NCBI GenBank assembly: GCA_001692895.1
Contig: KV748178.1
Span: 5,372,867-5,436,866 of the forward strand
DNA: 64,000 bases
DNA from: Cenococcum geophilum 1.58
Lineage: Eukaryota > Ascomycota > Dothideomycetes > Gloniales > Gloniaceae
Direction of reading: 5' to 3'
A program made the position numbers and the translations under genes. Position 1 is the stretch's first letter; each line of letters opens with the position of its first letter. The notes beneath the pieces are model-generated. The model was not told where the DNA came from, ran no database searches, and saw only the letters and a program-made list of their open reading frames with translations. This document shows, piece by piece, positions 10,870-24,299 of the stretch.

Positions 10870-12700
10870 TAAATAGGTGGCGGACCCCCGGTAAGGGTCC
10901 TTTGCCTCTTTATTATTCCTTACTTCTTCTATTTCTACTTTCTCTAGGATATTTAGAACTTTTATCTCTTATATCTACACCCTAGTTACTACTTATTTTA
11001 TATAGAGCTTTTTATTCCCGTATTTTATATTCCTACTAGCGCTTTTATATCTAAATCTATTATTATCTCTAGTTCTTCCCCTATTTTTACTAGTTGGCTA
11101 TACGCCCTTTAAGAGTTGGCTATAAATATTATATTTACCGCGTTAAGTCTAATTCTTAATTATCTTGGTCTTAAGCTTACTATAGCTGTCTATAAGGGTC
11201 TTCCTATAGGGCGTCCTCTCCCTTATATCCCCTATAACTCTTATATCCCTATATAGTCTAGTAATATCGCGCGGCGTTGCTTCTAGCCTGTTAAGGCTTG
11301 GGATAGCTAGCCTAGCCCCCTAGTATTAAAGGTAGGAAACGCTAGAAAGGCACCTACGCCCCCTTAGCTTATTACTTATTATTTCTATTTATATAACCTC
11401 GCGTATAATTATTCCCGTAGCTATTAAGCCCTTACCTTCCGTCTCCTGTATTTAATATAGTCTTCTCTTTCCTACGCCTTATATATACTTTAGTGGCAGT
11501 TTATACATTTTGTTTAGTCTTAATTTAAGCAGTGTCTTGTATTATAGGGGCCTATATAGTAGCCGCAGCATACCTATACTGCGTATATAGATTAGGTGTG
11601 TCCCTATTATATATAGCAATAGCATTATTCTAGGCGTAGTCTGTGGTTATAGAGCCTTATATTGTATATAAGGCTATTTATAATTATTCCTTTTTAGATA
11701 AGGAGTTTTTGTATTCCTAGTGTATATATGCTAATAATAAGGGAGCTATGCGTTTGTCTAGCGTCTCCCTGGCAAGTCTTTAGCGACCCTTATATCCTCT
11801 TATTATTTTCGTTATTTACTTAGTTTATATTTTCCTATTAAAGCTATTAGATTTAGGTAATCTTAAGTCCTAGTATAAGGCGTTCCGTTTATCTTACTAT
11901 CTTTTATATAGTTGCTGTATTGTCTACCTAGCGTCCCTTTTCTACCTTAAGGCTTATAGGGACTGCTAGGACCTTAACTGGGTAATCCTTACAGAGTACT
12001 TTTATACCAATACGTTCTCTTAGCCTATCCTCTACCCTTACGGCTCGTTCCTTTACCTATTAGTCCTTTAGGGTAACTCTAATATCTTCGCTTTTAAGGT
12101 ATTGGACCGTAATAGCGTTATAGACCTCTTTGCGGATTTTTATAAGGACTTCTATTTCTAATTATCCCCTAAGCCCCTCTACTTTTTTTATATTTAGTTA
12201 TATTGTAATTATATACCCGGTTATTATCTTAAGGGGGGTAAGTTTCCTGTATATAGAAGCGTAGCTATAGTGGCCTAGGTACGGTTTACCGGTAAGGGGG
12301 GGTTTTATTTATTTTTAATTTTGCTTAGCTATTAGAGGATTTAATTAAGGGTTTACTAGAGGGGCGCTTAAGGTTCGCTAAACTAGCGGAGCTATTCTGC
12401 TAGCTGCGTTAGATCGTTATAGCTAATAGTTACTCCCCTATAATTTTAGGTATTAAATATATCTAGTAGGCTTTATATTTTATTAGATGCCTTCTTAATA
12501 AAGGTATTTCCGCTTTATAGTATAGTATTCGCCTATCTTTATTATGGAGGGCTATTGCTAGGCGTAATTCTGGCGGTTACGCGCGAGTGTAAACCACCGT
12601 CATTTAACGTGTGCCTCCCCTGCGATGCATTTTAGGGGGATTTTCTAGGTATTTTACAGGGTTCTTTTGGTTGGTTTTAGTCTTTTTAGGCTAAGTGTAG
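10870..12700 (-). mobile_element. LINE ORF1 (gag-like) fragment
   Basis: On the minus strand, about 11640 to 11460 can be read as a run of CCHC-type knuckles. Visible pieces are CYCYI..GHT, CCGYYIGPYNTRHC and KCINCHGSHKA. Their order and spacing match the three zinc knuckles of ORF1 in fungal Tad1-like non-LTR elements. The rest, on both sides, is RIPed coding-like sequence without further motifs. No endonuclease or reverse transcriptase follows at the 3' side (below 10870), so only the 5' part of the element is here. That is unusual, because LINEs normally lose their 5' end; later deletion or recombination is likely. The limits are approximate. The upper 150 bp (about 12550-12700) keeps more CpA/TpG and may be the 5' untranslated part. 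Confidence 0.55.
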
Positions 12701-12759
12701 TAAGAGCTCCTCTCTAAGATCTTCTTTCTCTAGACCTATATAGAAATATTAAGTAAGCG

Positions 12760-13640
12760 ATTTAGGGTAGACAAATTTAGATATTATAGTTAATTGGTTA
12801 AAATACTTTAATTAATATATAAAGCTATAACTCTAAGGAATCTATTACTTATTAATTCTTAACGGATATAAGAGCCACGTATTAATACAGTTCGCTAAGT
12901 ATTACGAGACTTATAAGATTATCCCCCTCTATCTACTACCTCATTTAACATACCTACTTTAACCCCTAGATATTGGTATATTTAGTCCTTTAGCAAAAGC
13001 TTATAAAAAGCGCCTTTATAACTTTGCGTTTTATAAAGCTATTAATATTACTAAGCTTAAGTTTCTTAAGTATTACTAAGCTATACGATATAAAGCTATA
13101 TTACCTATAAATATAGTAAGTATATAGTGAGCAACAGGCCTTCTACCGTTTAATCCTTTAGTTATTTTATAAAAGATTAAGCTAATAGCTTAGCTAACGA
13201 CTTAGCTAATAACTCCCTGCATAAGCTTTACAGACAAGAATGGCCATCGATTTAATATACCCATATCTCCTTCTATAGAGAAGAAACTTACAGCTATATT
13301 TAGGCAGCTTTTATAAGGTATATTACCCTTTTACTCTAAAGTTATACACAATATTTAGCAGTTTACCTTAAGTATGGTAGCTAATAATATAATCCTTAAG
13401 CGAACGAATTAAGAGCTTCTTAAAAAGCAGAAGAAGTAGCGTTATAGTAAGACAAAAGCTGTATATAGGAAGGCGCGAGTTCTATCTGTGGCTAAGGCTT
13501 AAAAGAAGAATAAGGAAAAGCTTTAAAAGGAGTAGGAAGAGACTATAGTAAAGGAAAGGAGGGCTGTATTATAAGGAGTTATTACCTTTATAAAGAAGGT
13601 TTAGAAGGAACTACTAATGGATTATAGTGTATTTATATAA
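12760..13640 (+). pseudogene. Fot1/pogo transposase, C-terminal half
   Basis: The plus strand reads as the second half of a DDE_1-type transposase. After a stretch like LLILNGYKSHV at about 12850, where the family has a D-GH-SH motif carrying the second catalytic aspartate, come PLYLLPHLTYLL and PLDIGIFSPLAKAYKKR at about 12915-13015. These are the PPH..HLLQPLDV.F.PLK.AY signature. A lysine-rich coiled-coil-like tail follows to about 13620. The N-terminal HTH region and left terminal repeat are absent, replaced by the LINE fragment. Stops are of the RIP type. It is a relative of the complete element at 25235 but not close in sequence. 13641-13744 is unassigned, less mutated DNA. Confidence 0.7.
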
Positions 13641-13744
13641 TAGATTTGGGTTATTGATTTTGATATTAAATTAATCTTGATTTTCTGGTCCGTGCACTAT
13701 CTTAAATGGGTAGCTGTCTTGTCTGGGTGGCTAACCCGTTATAC

Positions 13745-13965
13745 CTAGGTCTCTACTACCTATTCTAGAAAAATAAGACCTATAAGATTATTAGGAACCG
13801 TTACTACTAGCCTAGAATAGTTATAGATATTAACCGTTATATACGGAACTATAATAGTTACTATAGGTCTATAATTCTATAAGATAAGACCCTAGAACTA
13901 TTAAAACCCCTCCTAATACCTAACTGCCTTTAATAATATATCTCTATAGACTTCTATAAGCTGCC
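13745..13965 (+). mobile_element. Ty3/gypsy chromovirus family B fossil, left piece (integrase zinc-binding region)
   Basis: This is the left piece of an old gypsy element on the plus strand. Its residues resemble the integrase N-terminal HHCC region and the start of the catalytic core (ISIDFYKLP at the end). The 5-bp sequence CTGCC at its right end is repeated after element A1, at 21923-21927, so A1 inserted here. The element is broken by many RIP changes and its 5' part is missing, cut off near 13745 next to the Fot1 fragment. Confidence 0.65.
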
Positions 13966-14391
13966 TGTTACGGACGCTTTAAGTATAATATTATAACTAC
14001 TAGGAGAAGAGACGGAAGAAGCTAGTTGGTTAATTTAGGCACGGTCTAGGATAGAGCCGATAGAACTATGTGATGAGGAATGGTAACCGAGGTTATATAA
14101 TGTGCTATATATTAAACGAGAGGAACGAGAGGAACTTACGTACCTTACGTATAAGACGTATATTACGTATAAGAAGGATTTTATAGGAGTACGGTTGTGT
14201 ATTTAAGGACCCTTAGTCCCTACCTAGATAGTTCCTTCCTTATAGTAATTTTTAGAATATAATTAGAGTTAATTTGTTGGGCAACCATTCCACCAGTTAT
14301 TATTACGTTGTTAACTTTTGTACTTGTATTTCCTATATACCTAGCCTAATAATAGGACCTACCGTAGTTCTTGCTATAAGGTTCCGTTATA
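13966..14391 (+). repeat. 5' LTR of chromovirus A1
   Basis: The LTR starts TGTTACGGAC and ends GGTTCCGTTATA, the terminal CA being read here as TA. It is the same length (426 bp) as the 3' LTR. By eye the two differ at roughly 9 percent of sites, essentially all transitions, so the difference reflects RIP and cannot be used as a clock. Confidence 0.85.
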
Positions 14392-17300
14392 TAATTACTA
14401 CCTAGTTACGGTATTAAATATAGAAAGTCGAATAATATGCCACCAAAAGCAGCCACTATAACGCCATTGACGGCGGTAACTACTTTAAGATTAGGTAATG
14501 ATACTAGTATAGCAGACACTAACTTACAGCAACCTGTAATAGTTGGGCAACTATAAGAGATAGTTGACTAGTTAATAGAAAATAATGTAATATTGGAAAA
14601 TAGGATTAATGGGATAGGCGTAGTAAAGGTTAAGTTACCATTAATCGAAAGATACTTAGGAGAGAGATTAAAGCTTAAAGGATTCCTTATATAAATGCAC
14701 TTTAAGGTAATATAGGAAGGAGCAAAGCTGGCAATACCTATGGATTAAATAGCCTATGCAGGACTATTCTTAATAGGAAGGGCACTTAAGTGGTTTAAGC
14801 CTTACCTTATAGAGATATAAGCGAACGGTATAACAACCACTAACTAAGAGGTACGGTTTATGTTCTTAAGCTAGAATAGATTCGTAGAACGACTTATATA
14901 AATGTTTAGAGACCTAGAGGCAACAACCACGGTAGAAAGAAAACTCTAAAATATTATATAATGAACCTTAGCAATTAAGTATATAACGCAGTTCCAGACA
15001 TTAGTAATATAAGTAAAGTAGAATAATAGGGCGCTTATAGAATAGTATAAACAAGGACTTAAGGCTAAAGTCTAGGACGTAATTATCCTAATAGAAGATG
15101 CGGACACCCTAAGGGAACTAATAGATTAGGCAATTAAAATTGATAATTAGATCTACTAAAGGGAATAGACTAAGAGAGGTTAGAATAAAGTTCTATAGTT
15201 GTATAAGGCGTAGAGTACGCAACAATAGAAGCTAAGTTAAAACCTATAGTATAGCGTAGAGCTAATGGACCTAAGTGGTACTAGAGAAGCCTATAAGAGA
15301 TAGAGTAAGAAACTATAGAAACCTAGAGGATAAGGATTAAGTGATTAAAGGTCTAAGGAGTAGAGGCCGAATTAGGGATTTTAGCAGTAGAAGACGTTTA
15401 GGCGGACTCTATAGTAAGAAAAATGGTTTAAAGAGGGAGCTTGTATAAATTGCGGAAAATAGGGTTACTATATTAAAGACTGTAGAAGTGGGCAGAGTTA
15501 CTATATAGTAAAGGGTATGAGACCAGTAGACAACATATATATATAAAGGGATAATAATATGCTACGAGGAATAAAGGAATGTTTAATTAAAAGTTTTGCG
15601 TTTTGTTATAATAACGTATGCTGAATTTATAAGGACGCTAAGTACGGCGTAAGCTACTAGCTATAAGAGCCAGCACCTGCAGGATATAGAGGAACTAACG
15701 AACCAGTTTATAGATTGGATATTAAGGATAATGAATTTAACGCAGGCGAAATATTCCATAATGATGAGGTAATAAGAGCGGTTTATTAGGAATATGTAGC
15801 CATCGGAGATATTATACTAGAGGTAGAGGATAATTCTACTATAGAATAGGGAACATTAGTAGGGATTAAGACCCTACTAGATATAATGTTTATCGCTTCG
15901 CGAGACGTAAGAGAAGTAGGATAGCGAGCTATTTCGGCACTTAATAAAGGCAAAAGGCCAAAGGCTTAAGATTCTTAAGATAAGATGAGAGACGACTAAA
16001 ATTCTTAAGACGAGATAAGGTAAGCTTAAGGACCTATAATGGACGAAAACCGATGGAGCAGAGTAGTAGCTTAGTTTAAGAATATATAAATAAGCTCGGG
16101 ACGAAGTTTCCTACAGGCATAAGATTTTTAAGACGAGATGAGTGAGATTTAAGACTCTTAAGATAAGATGAGAATACTAAGCAAGCCTAATTGGACTAAG
16201 GCTGGAGCTAGGCTTAAGTTAGGAGCAAGCTTAGGATTAAAGAATTTAAGAGGTTAAGAATTTGGGGTATAAATTAGGATATCTATAAGTAAGAAGCAAG
16301 GAGCTTCCTTATAGATTAGAGAATCTGCAGCATAAATAGTAATCAGACTAGGAGACGAATATATGGACCTAGAGGATTTACTAATAGAACACAGTATTTA
16401 GACTAAAGATTAAAAAGTTAATACCAGGATTAAGAAGTAAGAAAACTTTAAGGATTAGAGCGCGAGACACAAACTAAAAGAAACTATAGAAGAGTTTAGG
16501 CAAAGAATTATTGCATAGTAAGAGTAGAAACTAGATAAGAGATCTAGTATATTAGGATGTATAAAGGACAGAGCACTAATATAAAGAATTACTAATAGGC
16601 CTAGGGCAGGTATACTAAGAGCTAAGTGGCTTAGCGAACTGGAAGATAAAGAGGATCTTAGAATCCTAACTAGGTTTAAAGAATAACACATAAAAAGCTG
16701 TCACGATATAGTAATAAGAAGATACTTCCTTATAGATAAGCCGTATATACTCTAGTAGCTGTACTAAAGGTGGTATAGGTAAAGGCATAATAATAAGTAG
16801 GAAGATTTCTATATATAGTTAGATAAAAGAGTTATCTAGGACCACCCGATTATAGAGAAGGCTATAACTTATATTAAAGGAGCCTTAATTATAATGTTAA
16901 AGGATCTAGAGGAGCGTTTAGAGGACTAGAGAAGTAAGAGACGCATTTTAGTACCTACGAATAAAGTTATAATGTTTAGATTAGTATAATAAAGGTTTAA
17001 ACTTAAGGATAAAAACAAGCTAAGAGTTGACCTAAAGTACCTAGCACACCACACGTTATTATAGATTGCGTGCGTGGACGATATATATAAAATGCATAAG
17101 AATCCAAAGGAAAAGAATTAGAAATACCCTATAAGGATATACTAGATAATAGATAAGTAATAGTACAGGAATGCCAAATATATATATAGATGGCATCCAG
17201 TAGAGGTCTAAAAGGAAGGAAGTTTAGTACTTTAACCAGGAAGATTCCTTATAGAAGAATGCTTAGACGGATAATAGTAGTAGGAATGCTTAGAGAATAT

Positions 17301-20300
17301 ATGTCTATAGTATATTAAAGATAAAAAGCGAACTAGGCATTAGCTAAAGAGTAAGCTAAGTATATAAGGATTAAGCAGCTAATAGTTAGGAAAAGTAGAG
17401 GCCTACAGGACTAGAGGGAGCTAGTAGTAGAGCCTTAAACCCTTAAGGGAATTTAAGGACAACACCTAAATTTATAAGTTAAATGGTAAGATTAACAGTT
17501 TAAGGTATTAATAGATAGTGGAGCAATAAGAAACTATATCTCGCTAGTAGTAGTTAAAAGGATGGGACTACCTTATAGATAAAAGGAGGAACCTTACCTA
17601 TTAGTTACAATTTTAGGAGATCTAATAACCTATAGAGGAGGGATTATTAATCTTAAAATAGGACCTATTTAGCTAACTATTAAAGGGAGATAAATTAAGA
17701 TGTCTTTTAATATCCTACTATTAGGACGGGATAAGGCAGTATTAGAGATGCCTTAGTTATAGGAATATAATCTAAAGATTAATTAGGTTATAGGTTAGGT
17801 TAATATTAAGGATACTTAACAACATAAGATGCAATAATAAGCCAAAATAGTATAGTACTAAGTTAGAGCGATATATAAAGAGACTGAGTAGGGCTTAAGT
17901 TACGTACTAAAAAGATACCATAAGTATAGTAAGAAACTATAGTTACCAGAAAGTAAAAAGCTGTTAGATTATATAGCATAGGACTATAAAATAGAGTTAG
18001 AGCTAGGAACAAGTCTAAAGTTCTTTCCAATTTATAAGCTTACCAAAGAAGAAGGTAGAGTATTAAAAGAGTTTATCTAGGAAAACTTACGAAAGGGATA
18101 TATTAGACTATTACAGTCATTAGCGGGATATCTAGTACTATTTATACCAAAGAAGAATAGCAAACTAAGGCTATGTATCAACTATAGATAGTTAAATAGC
18201 ATTACCAGAAAGGATAGGTATCCTTTACCCTTAATTAGCAAAATCTAAGATAGGATAGGCAATACGCAAATCTTTACGAAGATAGATCTAAGATGGGCGT
18301 ACTATTAGATTAGAATTAAGGAAGGTAATAAATAAAAGACAGCCTTTAGGTTAAAGGAAGGACTATATAAACCATTAGTTATGCAATTTAGGCTTATAAA
18401 CGTACTAGCAACGTTCCAGAAGCGTATTAATAATGTATTAGAAGAATACTTGGATAAATTTATTATGGTATATCTTAACAATATTATTATCTACTTAATG
18501 ACTAAGGAAGAATACGAGGAATATATTAAATAGGTCTTAAAGAGACTATAAGAAGAACAGATACTAGTAGTAATTAAGAAATACAAGTTCTTTACTAGGA
18601 AGACCGATTTTATTAGATTTATTATTAAACTAGGCTAACTTAGTATAGATCTAAAGAAGATTAAGGCTATAGTGAATTGGTAAGAACTAGAGAACGTTAT
18701 ATAATTAAGATCGTTTTTAGGGTTTTATAATTACTATAGAAGGTTTATAGCATAATAGTTAAAGGACATTAAGCCATTTACGCGATTAAAAAAGAAAGAA
18801 GAACTATAGGTATGGGGAGAGGAACAGAAGGAACTCTTTAAAAAAGTTAAGGAGTTGTTTACCTAAGAGCCAGTTCTTAAGATCTATTAACTAGGACTAG
18901 AGACGGTTATAGAGATAAATGCATTAGACTATACACTAAGGGCATACTTTATATAGAAATATTAAGATAGATAGCACCTAGTGGCATATTATAGTCGAAA
19001 GATAATACTACTAGAGTTAAACTATAACATCTACAATAAGGAGTTATTAGGTATAGTTACAGCGCTAAAGAAATAGAGAGCATTCTTACAAGGTATAAAG
19101 AAACTATTTATAGTTAAGATGGATTATAGGAACCTAATAGGATTCTTAATAATAAAGGAACTTAACTAAAAACAGGTTAGATGGGCAGAGATGCTTATAA
19201 AATACTATTTTAAGATTTAGTATACCAAAGGTATAAATAACACGCAAGTAGATACTCTAAGTCGAAAAGCTAAACTCTAAAACGATAAAAAGCCATTAGG
19301 GGCTTTACTGCAAAAAGACATAGATAAATTAATTAGGTATAATCATCTAAAGATTATAGTAACTTAAGAAAGTAATAAACTAGAGAAAGTCTACAAGATA
19401 TTAGAAAGCTTTTAGGTATAGAGAATTCTAAAAGCATAGTTAGAAGATCTATAGACGGATATATATAAAAACCAAGAAGTAAAGTATATCCTAAGAAGCA
19501 TAGCAGAACAGTTTATAGAGGACTTCTATAAGGGATTAACTTAAGGACATAATAAAGCTATAGGCTTAGTGTTAAGACTCTAGGAGGAGTATATTATTAA
19601 TAAAATTTAAAAAATAGCTAGAAGGGTTACTAGAGAATATCTAAATTGCTAAAGGAATAAACTAACGAGGTATAAGCTATATAGAGGGCTATAACCTATT
19701 AAAATACCAGAGAGACTATAGGAGGTCATATTATGGGACTTTATTATTAAGTTACTAAAGTTAAGAGATCTTATTACCGGACAAGATTATAACGCGATCT
19801 TAGTAATAGTAGACAAGCTTATAAAGTAGGGATACTTTATAGTATACACAGAAGAAATCTTAGTAGAAGATATCGCTAGAATCTATATTAAAGAAGTATT
19901 TATAAGATATAGAGCACTAAGTAAAATTATATCGGATAGAGATCTAAGATTTATAGTAGTATTTTAGGAAGTATTCTTAGCGGAGCAAGGAGTTAAAGTA
20001 GTAACTTCTACTATATATTATCTACAGACAGACGGTTAAATGGAAAGATTAAATTAGACACTAGAGCAGTATCTAAGGTATTATATTAATTATATATAGA
20101 ATAATTAGGTATTGCTATTACTAGTTATATAGTTTACATATAATATAACACCTTAAGAGGGAATAGGCATATTACTATTTAAGGTAAATTATGGATATAA
20201 GCTAAAAATATTGTTGTTACTATAGTAAGTAAAGAAAACAAGTAGCATAGCTAAAGAAAGGATGAAGACGTTAATAAATCTTTATATAGACCTTATAGAA

Positions 20301-21496
20301 TTAGCGAAAAAAGTATAAAAGAGAATAAAAAAGTACTATAACACTAAGAGATCTAAGGGACCAAATCTTAAGGAGGGAGATAAAGTATAGCTACTACACA
20401 AAAATTTTAAGAGTTAACGACTAAGTAAGAAATTGGACTATGTTAGACTAGGACCTTTTAAAATTACATAAAGGATTTTACTAGTTACATTTAAGTTAAA
20501 CCTACTAGCCAAAATAAAGATCTATCCTATATAGCATATTGTAATGCTAGAGTTAGCATATGGAAATATTAAGCCACTAGTCTACGAAGTAAACACGTAT
20601 AGAGGATAGGAAGAAGATAAATAGTAAGTTTTAAAGATCGTTAGTTATAAGGACATTAACGACAAAATATAGTATGAGGTTAAGTAGATAGGCTACACTA
20701 AGACTACCTAGGAGCTACTAGAGAATTTAAAGAATGCTATAGGAAAGGTACAGAAGTATTAGAAGAGATTAGGTTAGGTAGTATTAATAAAAAAGGATCG
20801 CTAAAGAATAAGTTACCTAAGGGGGACCTAAAAAGAGCAGTTGCCAAACTACTTAGATCTATTTCCTTCTTTATTAAAAGAGAATCCGTTCTTTTATTAC
20901 TAAGTTCCTATAAACCTTATTTTATAAGTTTCTACTCCTTAAAATAAACCTTCTTATGGACCTTTTTAAGATAAAGCAAACAAATAAATGTTATAATCCG
21001 AGTATCTAGGGCCTTCTGTTCCGCATTATAAGAACATTCTAACTTAGCAAGGGCTTAAGATAGTTTACTATCTAGCCGCGTAGCAGCAGATTAAATATAA
21101 GACCCTAAGACAAATTAATTAGGGAACTAGATAACTATTAAGAGTAATAAGTCGCGTATATTTAGTATTAAAAGTAGAGCAAACGTTATAGGACAAACAA
21201 ATATTCGCTTTAGTGCACTCTAAGTAAGAAGACGGTTATTGCGAAGATAGGTTCGCCAATATAATATAAACTAACCCCTCTTTTAAACAACAAGAATATA
21301 GAGACGGTATAATCTTACTAAGAGATAATATTGCAGCAATAGTACGGGCACGACGTTAGGCGTATAAAGAAGAAATTGCTTTAGGTATAATAAGTAATAA
21401 TATTAACCAAATTAATTAGACGGATATTACACCTCTAGTAAATAACTTAGAGATATTTTAAATCTTTAAAGACGAAGATAAAAAGGAGGGAGATAG

Positions 21497-21922
21497 TGTT
21501 ACGGACGCTTTAAGTATAATATTATAACTACTAGGAGAAGAGACGGAAGAAGCTAGTTAGTTAATTTAGGTATAGTTTAGGATAGAGCCAATAGAACTAT
21601 ATAATGAGGAATAGTAATTAAGGTTATATAATGTGCTATATATTAAATAAGAGGAATAAGAGGAACTCATATACCTTATATATAAGACGTATATTACGTA
21701 TAAGAAGGATTTTATAGGAGTATAGTTATGTATTTAAGGACCCTTAGTCCTTACCTAGATAGTTCCTTCTTTATAGTAATTCTTAGAATATAATTGGAGT
21801 TAATCTATTAGGCAACCACTCCACTAGTTGTTATTACGTTGTTAACTTTTATACTTGTATTTCTTACACACCTAGCCTAATAATAGGACCTACCGTAGTT
21901 CTTGCTATAAGGTTCCGTTATA
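21497..21922 (+). repeat. 3' LTR of chromovirus A1
   Basis: It matches 13966-14391 over the full length and is preceded by a purine-rich tract (AAAAAGGAGGGAGATAG). It is more mutated than the 5' copy and is followed directly by the target duplication CTGCC. Confidence 0.85.
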
Positions 21923-23668
21923 CTGCCTATAAATTATAACAGATATAATATAGTTATAATTCTAGTTAACTGCTTTAATAAACACCCGTTCTTAATTCCC
22001 TATTATAAAAATATTATTATAGGATACTCCTATAATACCTTATATATGTCTACCTATTTTTACTAACTTAGTAACTAAAGACTAACTATAAAATGGCAAT
22101 CTAATAGCAATCTATTATATTCTGCTATATTCTACTAAGTTTTACTAAATCCTATTAAGTTCTGCTAAGATTACTACCTAAATCCTATTCTACTTTATAT
22201 ATATATATTAACTAAGCAATTAAGCAAATAATATATACCCTTTCTTCCCATTTTCTTACCTTTATTCCTTATATAACGTCTTGACCTCCTTATATAGTTT
22301 ATATATATAGCCTAATAATATCTACCTTGCTATATATTATCGCCGCTTATACTTACTCTATAATAAATATTAATACTAAGGAGGTAGCCTAACTATATCT
22401 TTACTACATCTACTAAATTTATAGATTACTAGATATTATTGTATTTAATTATAGGCTATAGTTTATATTAGCCTTTTAGAACTAGCTTACTTAAATTCTA
22501 GGTATTAAGCTAAAGCCTTTTATAGTATACTACCTTTAAATAGATAGTTAAATAGAGATTATAAACTAATACCTAGACTAGAGGCTCCGGCCCTTTATTA
22601 ACTATTTTTAAGATAACTAGGCTAAACTATTACCCCTTATAGACTATATCTAAGCAACTTTACCCTATAAATCTACTGGATTCGCCCCTATTTAACTAAA
22701 AATAGGCTATTTACCCTATACTAGCTTTAACTAGGAAAGACTAAAAGAACCTAAACTATATGCGAAAAACTATCTTATAAGGGAGCCTAGTAGTACGCTA
22801 AGCGCTTAGAAAAAGCCTGGATAGTAGCCTATATAAATTTAGAAGAAGGCCTAAAAATTAATAAAATAGTAGATAAATATATATGGGCGCGAGTAAAACT
22901 TTACTATAAGTAATATAGTCTAGGTTATAATAAAGAACTAAAAGATAGAACAACCTAGCTATAAGCTAAACTATTAGACAGTAGGACTATATAAGGTCCT
23001 TAAAAAGATAGGCAACTTATATAAAGTAAAGCTCCCAGATTTAATTAAGGTTTACTTTATTTTCTTACTAAATAGCTATAGAAAGCCGTAAATAACCTAT
23101 TACCTAGACAAAAGAACAAACCCCCTCTACCAATTTAAGTTAATAGCGACAATAAATAGGAAATTAAAGAAATACTAGCTTATAAACTAGTAAGGAGAAC
23201 GCTAAAGTACTGCATTAGTTAGAAAGGTTATAACTTAAATCCTACCTAATACCCTATATAAAACTTTATTAGCAGTCTCTATAAGCTTTAAGAATTTTAT
23301 AGCTGTTACCCTAATAAACTAGGACCCTTAAAGTACTTAAACGAGTAAATAGAGTGCTAGTATAGTAAAGATAATATACTACTAGAAGAATATAAGGATA
23401 AAAACGCCCTATAGGTATAATATAGATATATAGAGCATAAGGGCAGGCTTTCCTAAAGAGGGGGGTAATGTTATAGCACTAGTAGAAAATGGCAGAACTT
23501 AATTAGTAGAACTTAGCAGAACTTTACTTTAACCAGCGCTGCTCTTCTTCTCCTTTTCTTTCTCTAGCTTTAGATCCTCGTTTATAGACAATCTAATTGT
23601 ATAGGCTTACGCGTCTTTCTTAACGTGTCCGCGCCTCGATTAACTAAGTCGCTAATACTAAATAGAAG
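21923..23668 (+). mobile_element. Ty3/gypsy chromovirus family B fossil, right piece
   Basis: This continues family B after the A1 insertion. Integrase core sequence runs from about 21923 to 22740, then the integrase C-terminal region about 22950-23100. A chromodomain-like segment with a WY..SNF tail follows at about 23150-23290. A purine tract (AAAGAGGGGGG) at about 23453-23465 precedes an LTR start at 23469 (TGTTATAGCAC). The LTR fragment runs to about 23668, where it is cut by a piece of family-A integrase. The element is broken by many RIP changes and is 5'-truncated. It must be older than A1, which is nested in it. Confidence 0.65.
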
Positions 23669-23669
23669 T

Positions 23670-23960
23670 ATAACGCAATTCTAGTAATAGTTGATAAGTT
23701 AACTAAGTAGGGCTACTTTATAGCATATAGAAGAAATATTAGCGGAGGATATTGCTAAAATCTATATTAAAGAAGTATTTATAAGATATAGAGTACTAAG
23801 TAAAATTATATTAGATAGGGATCTAAAATTTATAATAGTATTTTAGAAGGTATTCTTAGCGGAATTAGGGGTTTACGCAGTAATGTTAATAACATACTAT
23901 TTATAAATAGATAGATAAATAGAAAGATTAAATTAGATATTAAAATAATATCTTTTATTC
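23670..23960 (+). mobile_element. Family-A chromovirus integrase fragment
   Basis: This about 290-bp fragment closely resembles 19785-20080 of A1 and 34900-35190 of A2. It lacks LTRs and target duplications, so it is a recombination or deletion remnant. It is heavily RIPed. Confidence 0.65.
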
Positions 23961-23985
23961 TAAAGCTGCAACCGAACAACCCTTT

Positions 23986-24083
23986 AACTTTTTAACAAAA
24001 AAGGTTAGCGAGATCCGCTTGCGGATATACGTATATCCGCTAATTAATTCTATGGTCTAAGCTTACCTCAGCAAGCTTAGACG
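23986..24083 (+). repeat. Dispersed repeat R, copy 1
   Basis: The sequence AACTTTTTAACAAAAAAGGT, the palindromic ATCCGCTTGCGGAT and CGCTAATT are shared with 57641-57745 in the same orientation. Two units of GTTACCTCAGCAAGCTTAGA follow in this copy. In copy 2 the corresponding units read in the reverse sense. This copy shows several C-to-T changes relative to copy 2. Identity of the element is unknown. From 24084 to about 24300 the DNA is little mutated and carries another palindrome, AATATCCGC..GCGGATATT, at about 24220-24250. Confidence 0.7.
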
Positions 24084-24299
24084 TTACCTCAGCAAGCTTA
24101 GACGCGATTCTGTTGGTGCGGATTTTCAATCGGTCCGCAAGCTTACTAACTACGTTTGTGTGAAACCACCAGAATTACGTCTGAGCGTGTTTCGCAAAGG
24201 TTCTTAGTAAATTCAACAATATCCGCGTTACGGAAATTGCGGATATTAGAATAACTTAACACCAATATTTTATATTATTTCCTAAAGTTAATTAATTAT

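Larger units (their letters stand above)
13966..21922 (+). mobile_element. Full-length Ty3/gypsy chromovirus A1 (fossil)
   Basis: The element is 7957 bp with 426-bp LTRs and a perfect 5-bp target duplication CTGCC (13961-13965 and 21923-21927). Parts in order on the plus strand: gag from about 14437, CCHC zinc knuckle at about 15440-15490, an unassigned region of about 1.9 kb, aspartic protease near 17500-17540, reverse transcriptase about 18040-18660, RNase H about 18890-19270, integrase about 19500-20060, and a chromodomain about 20630-20745. Chromodomain integrases target heterochromatin in this lineage. After pol lie about 700 bp without a clear domain, then the 3' LTR. The copy is structurally complete but heavily broken by RIP, with dozens of breaks. 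It sits inside the integrase region of family B. Confidence 0.85.
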
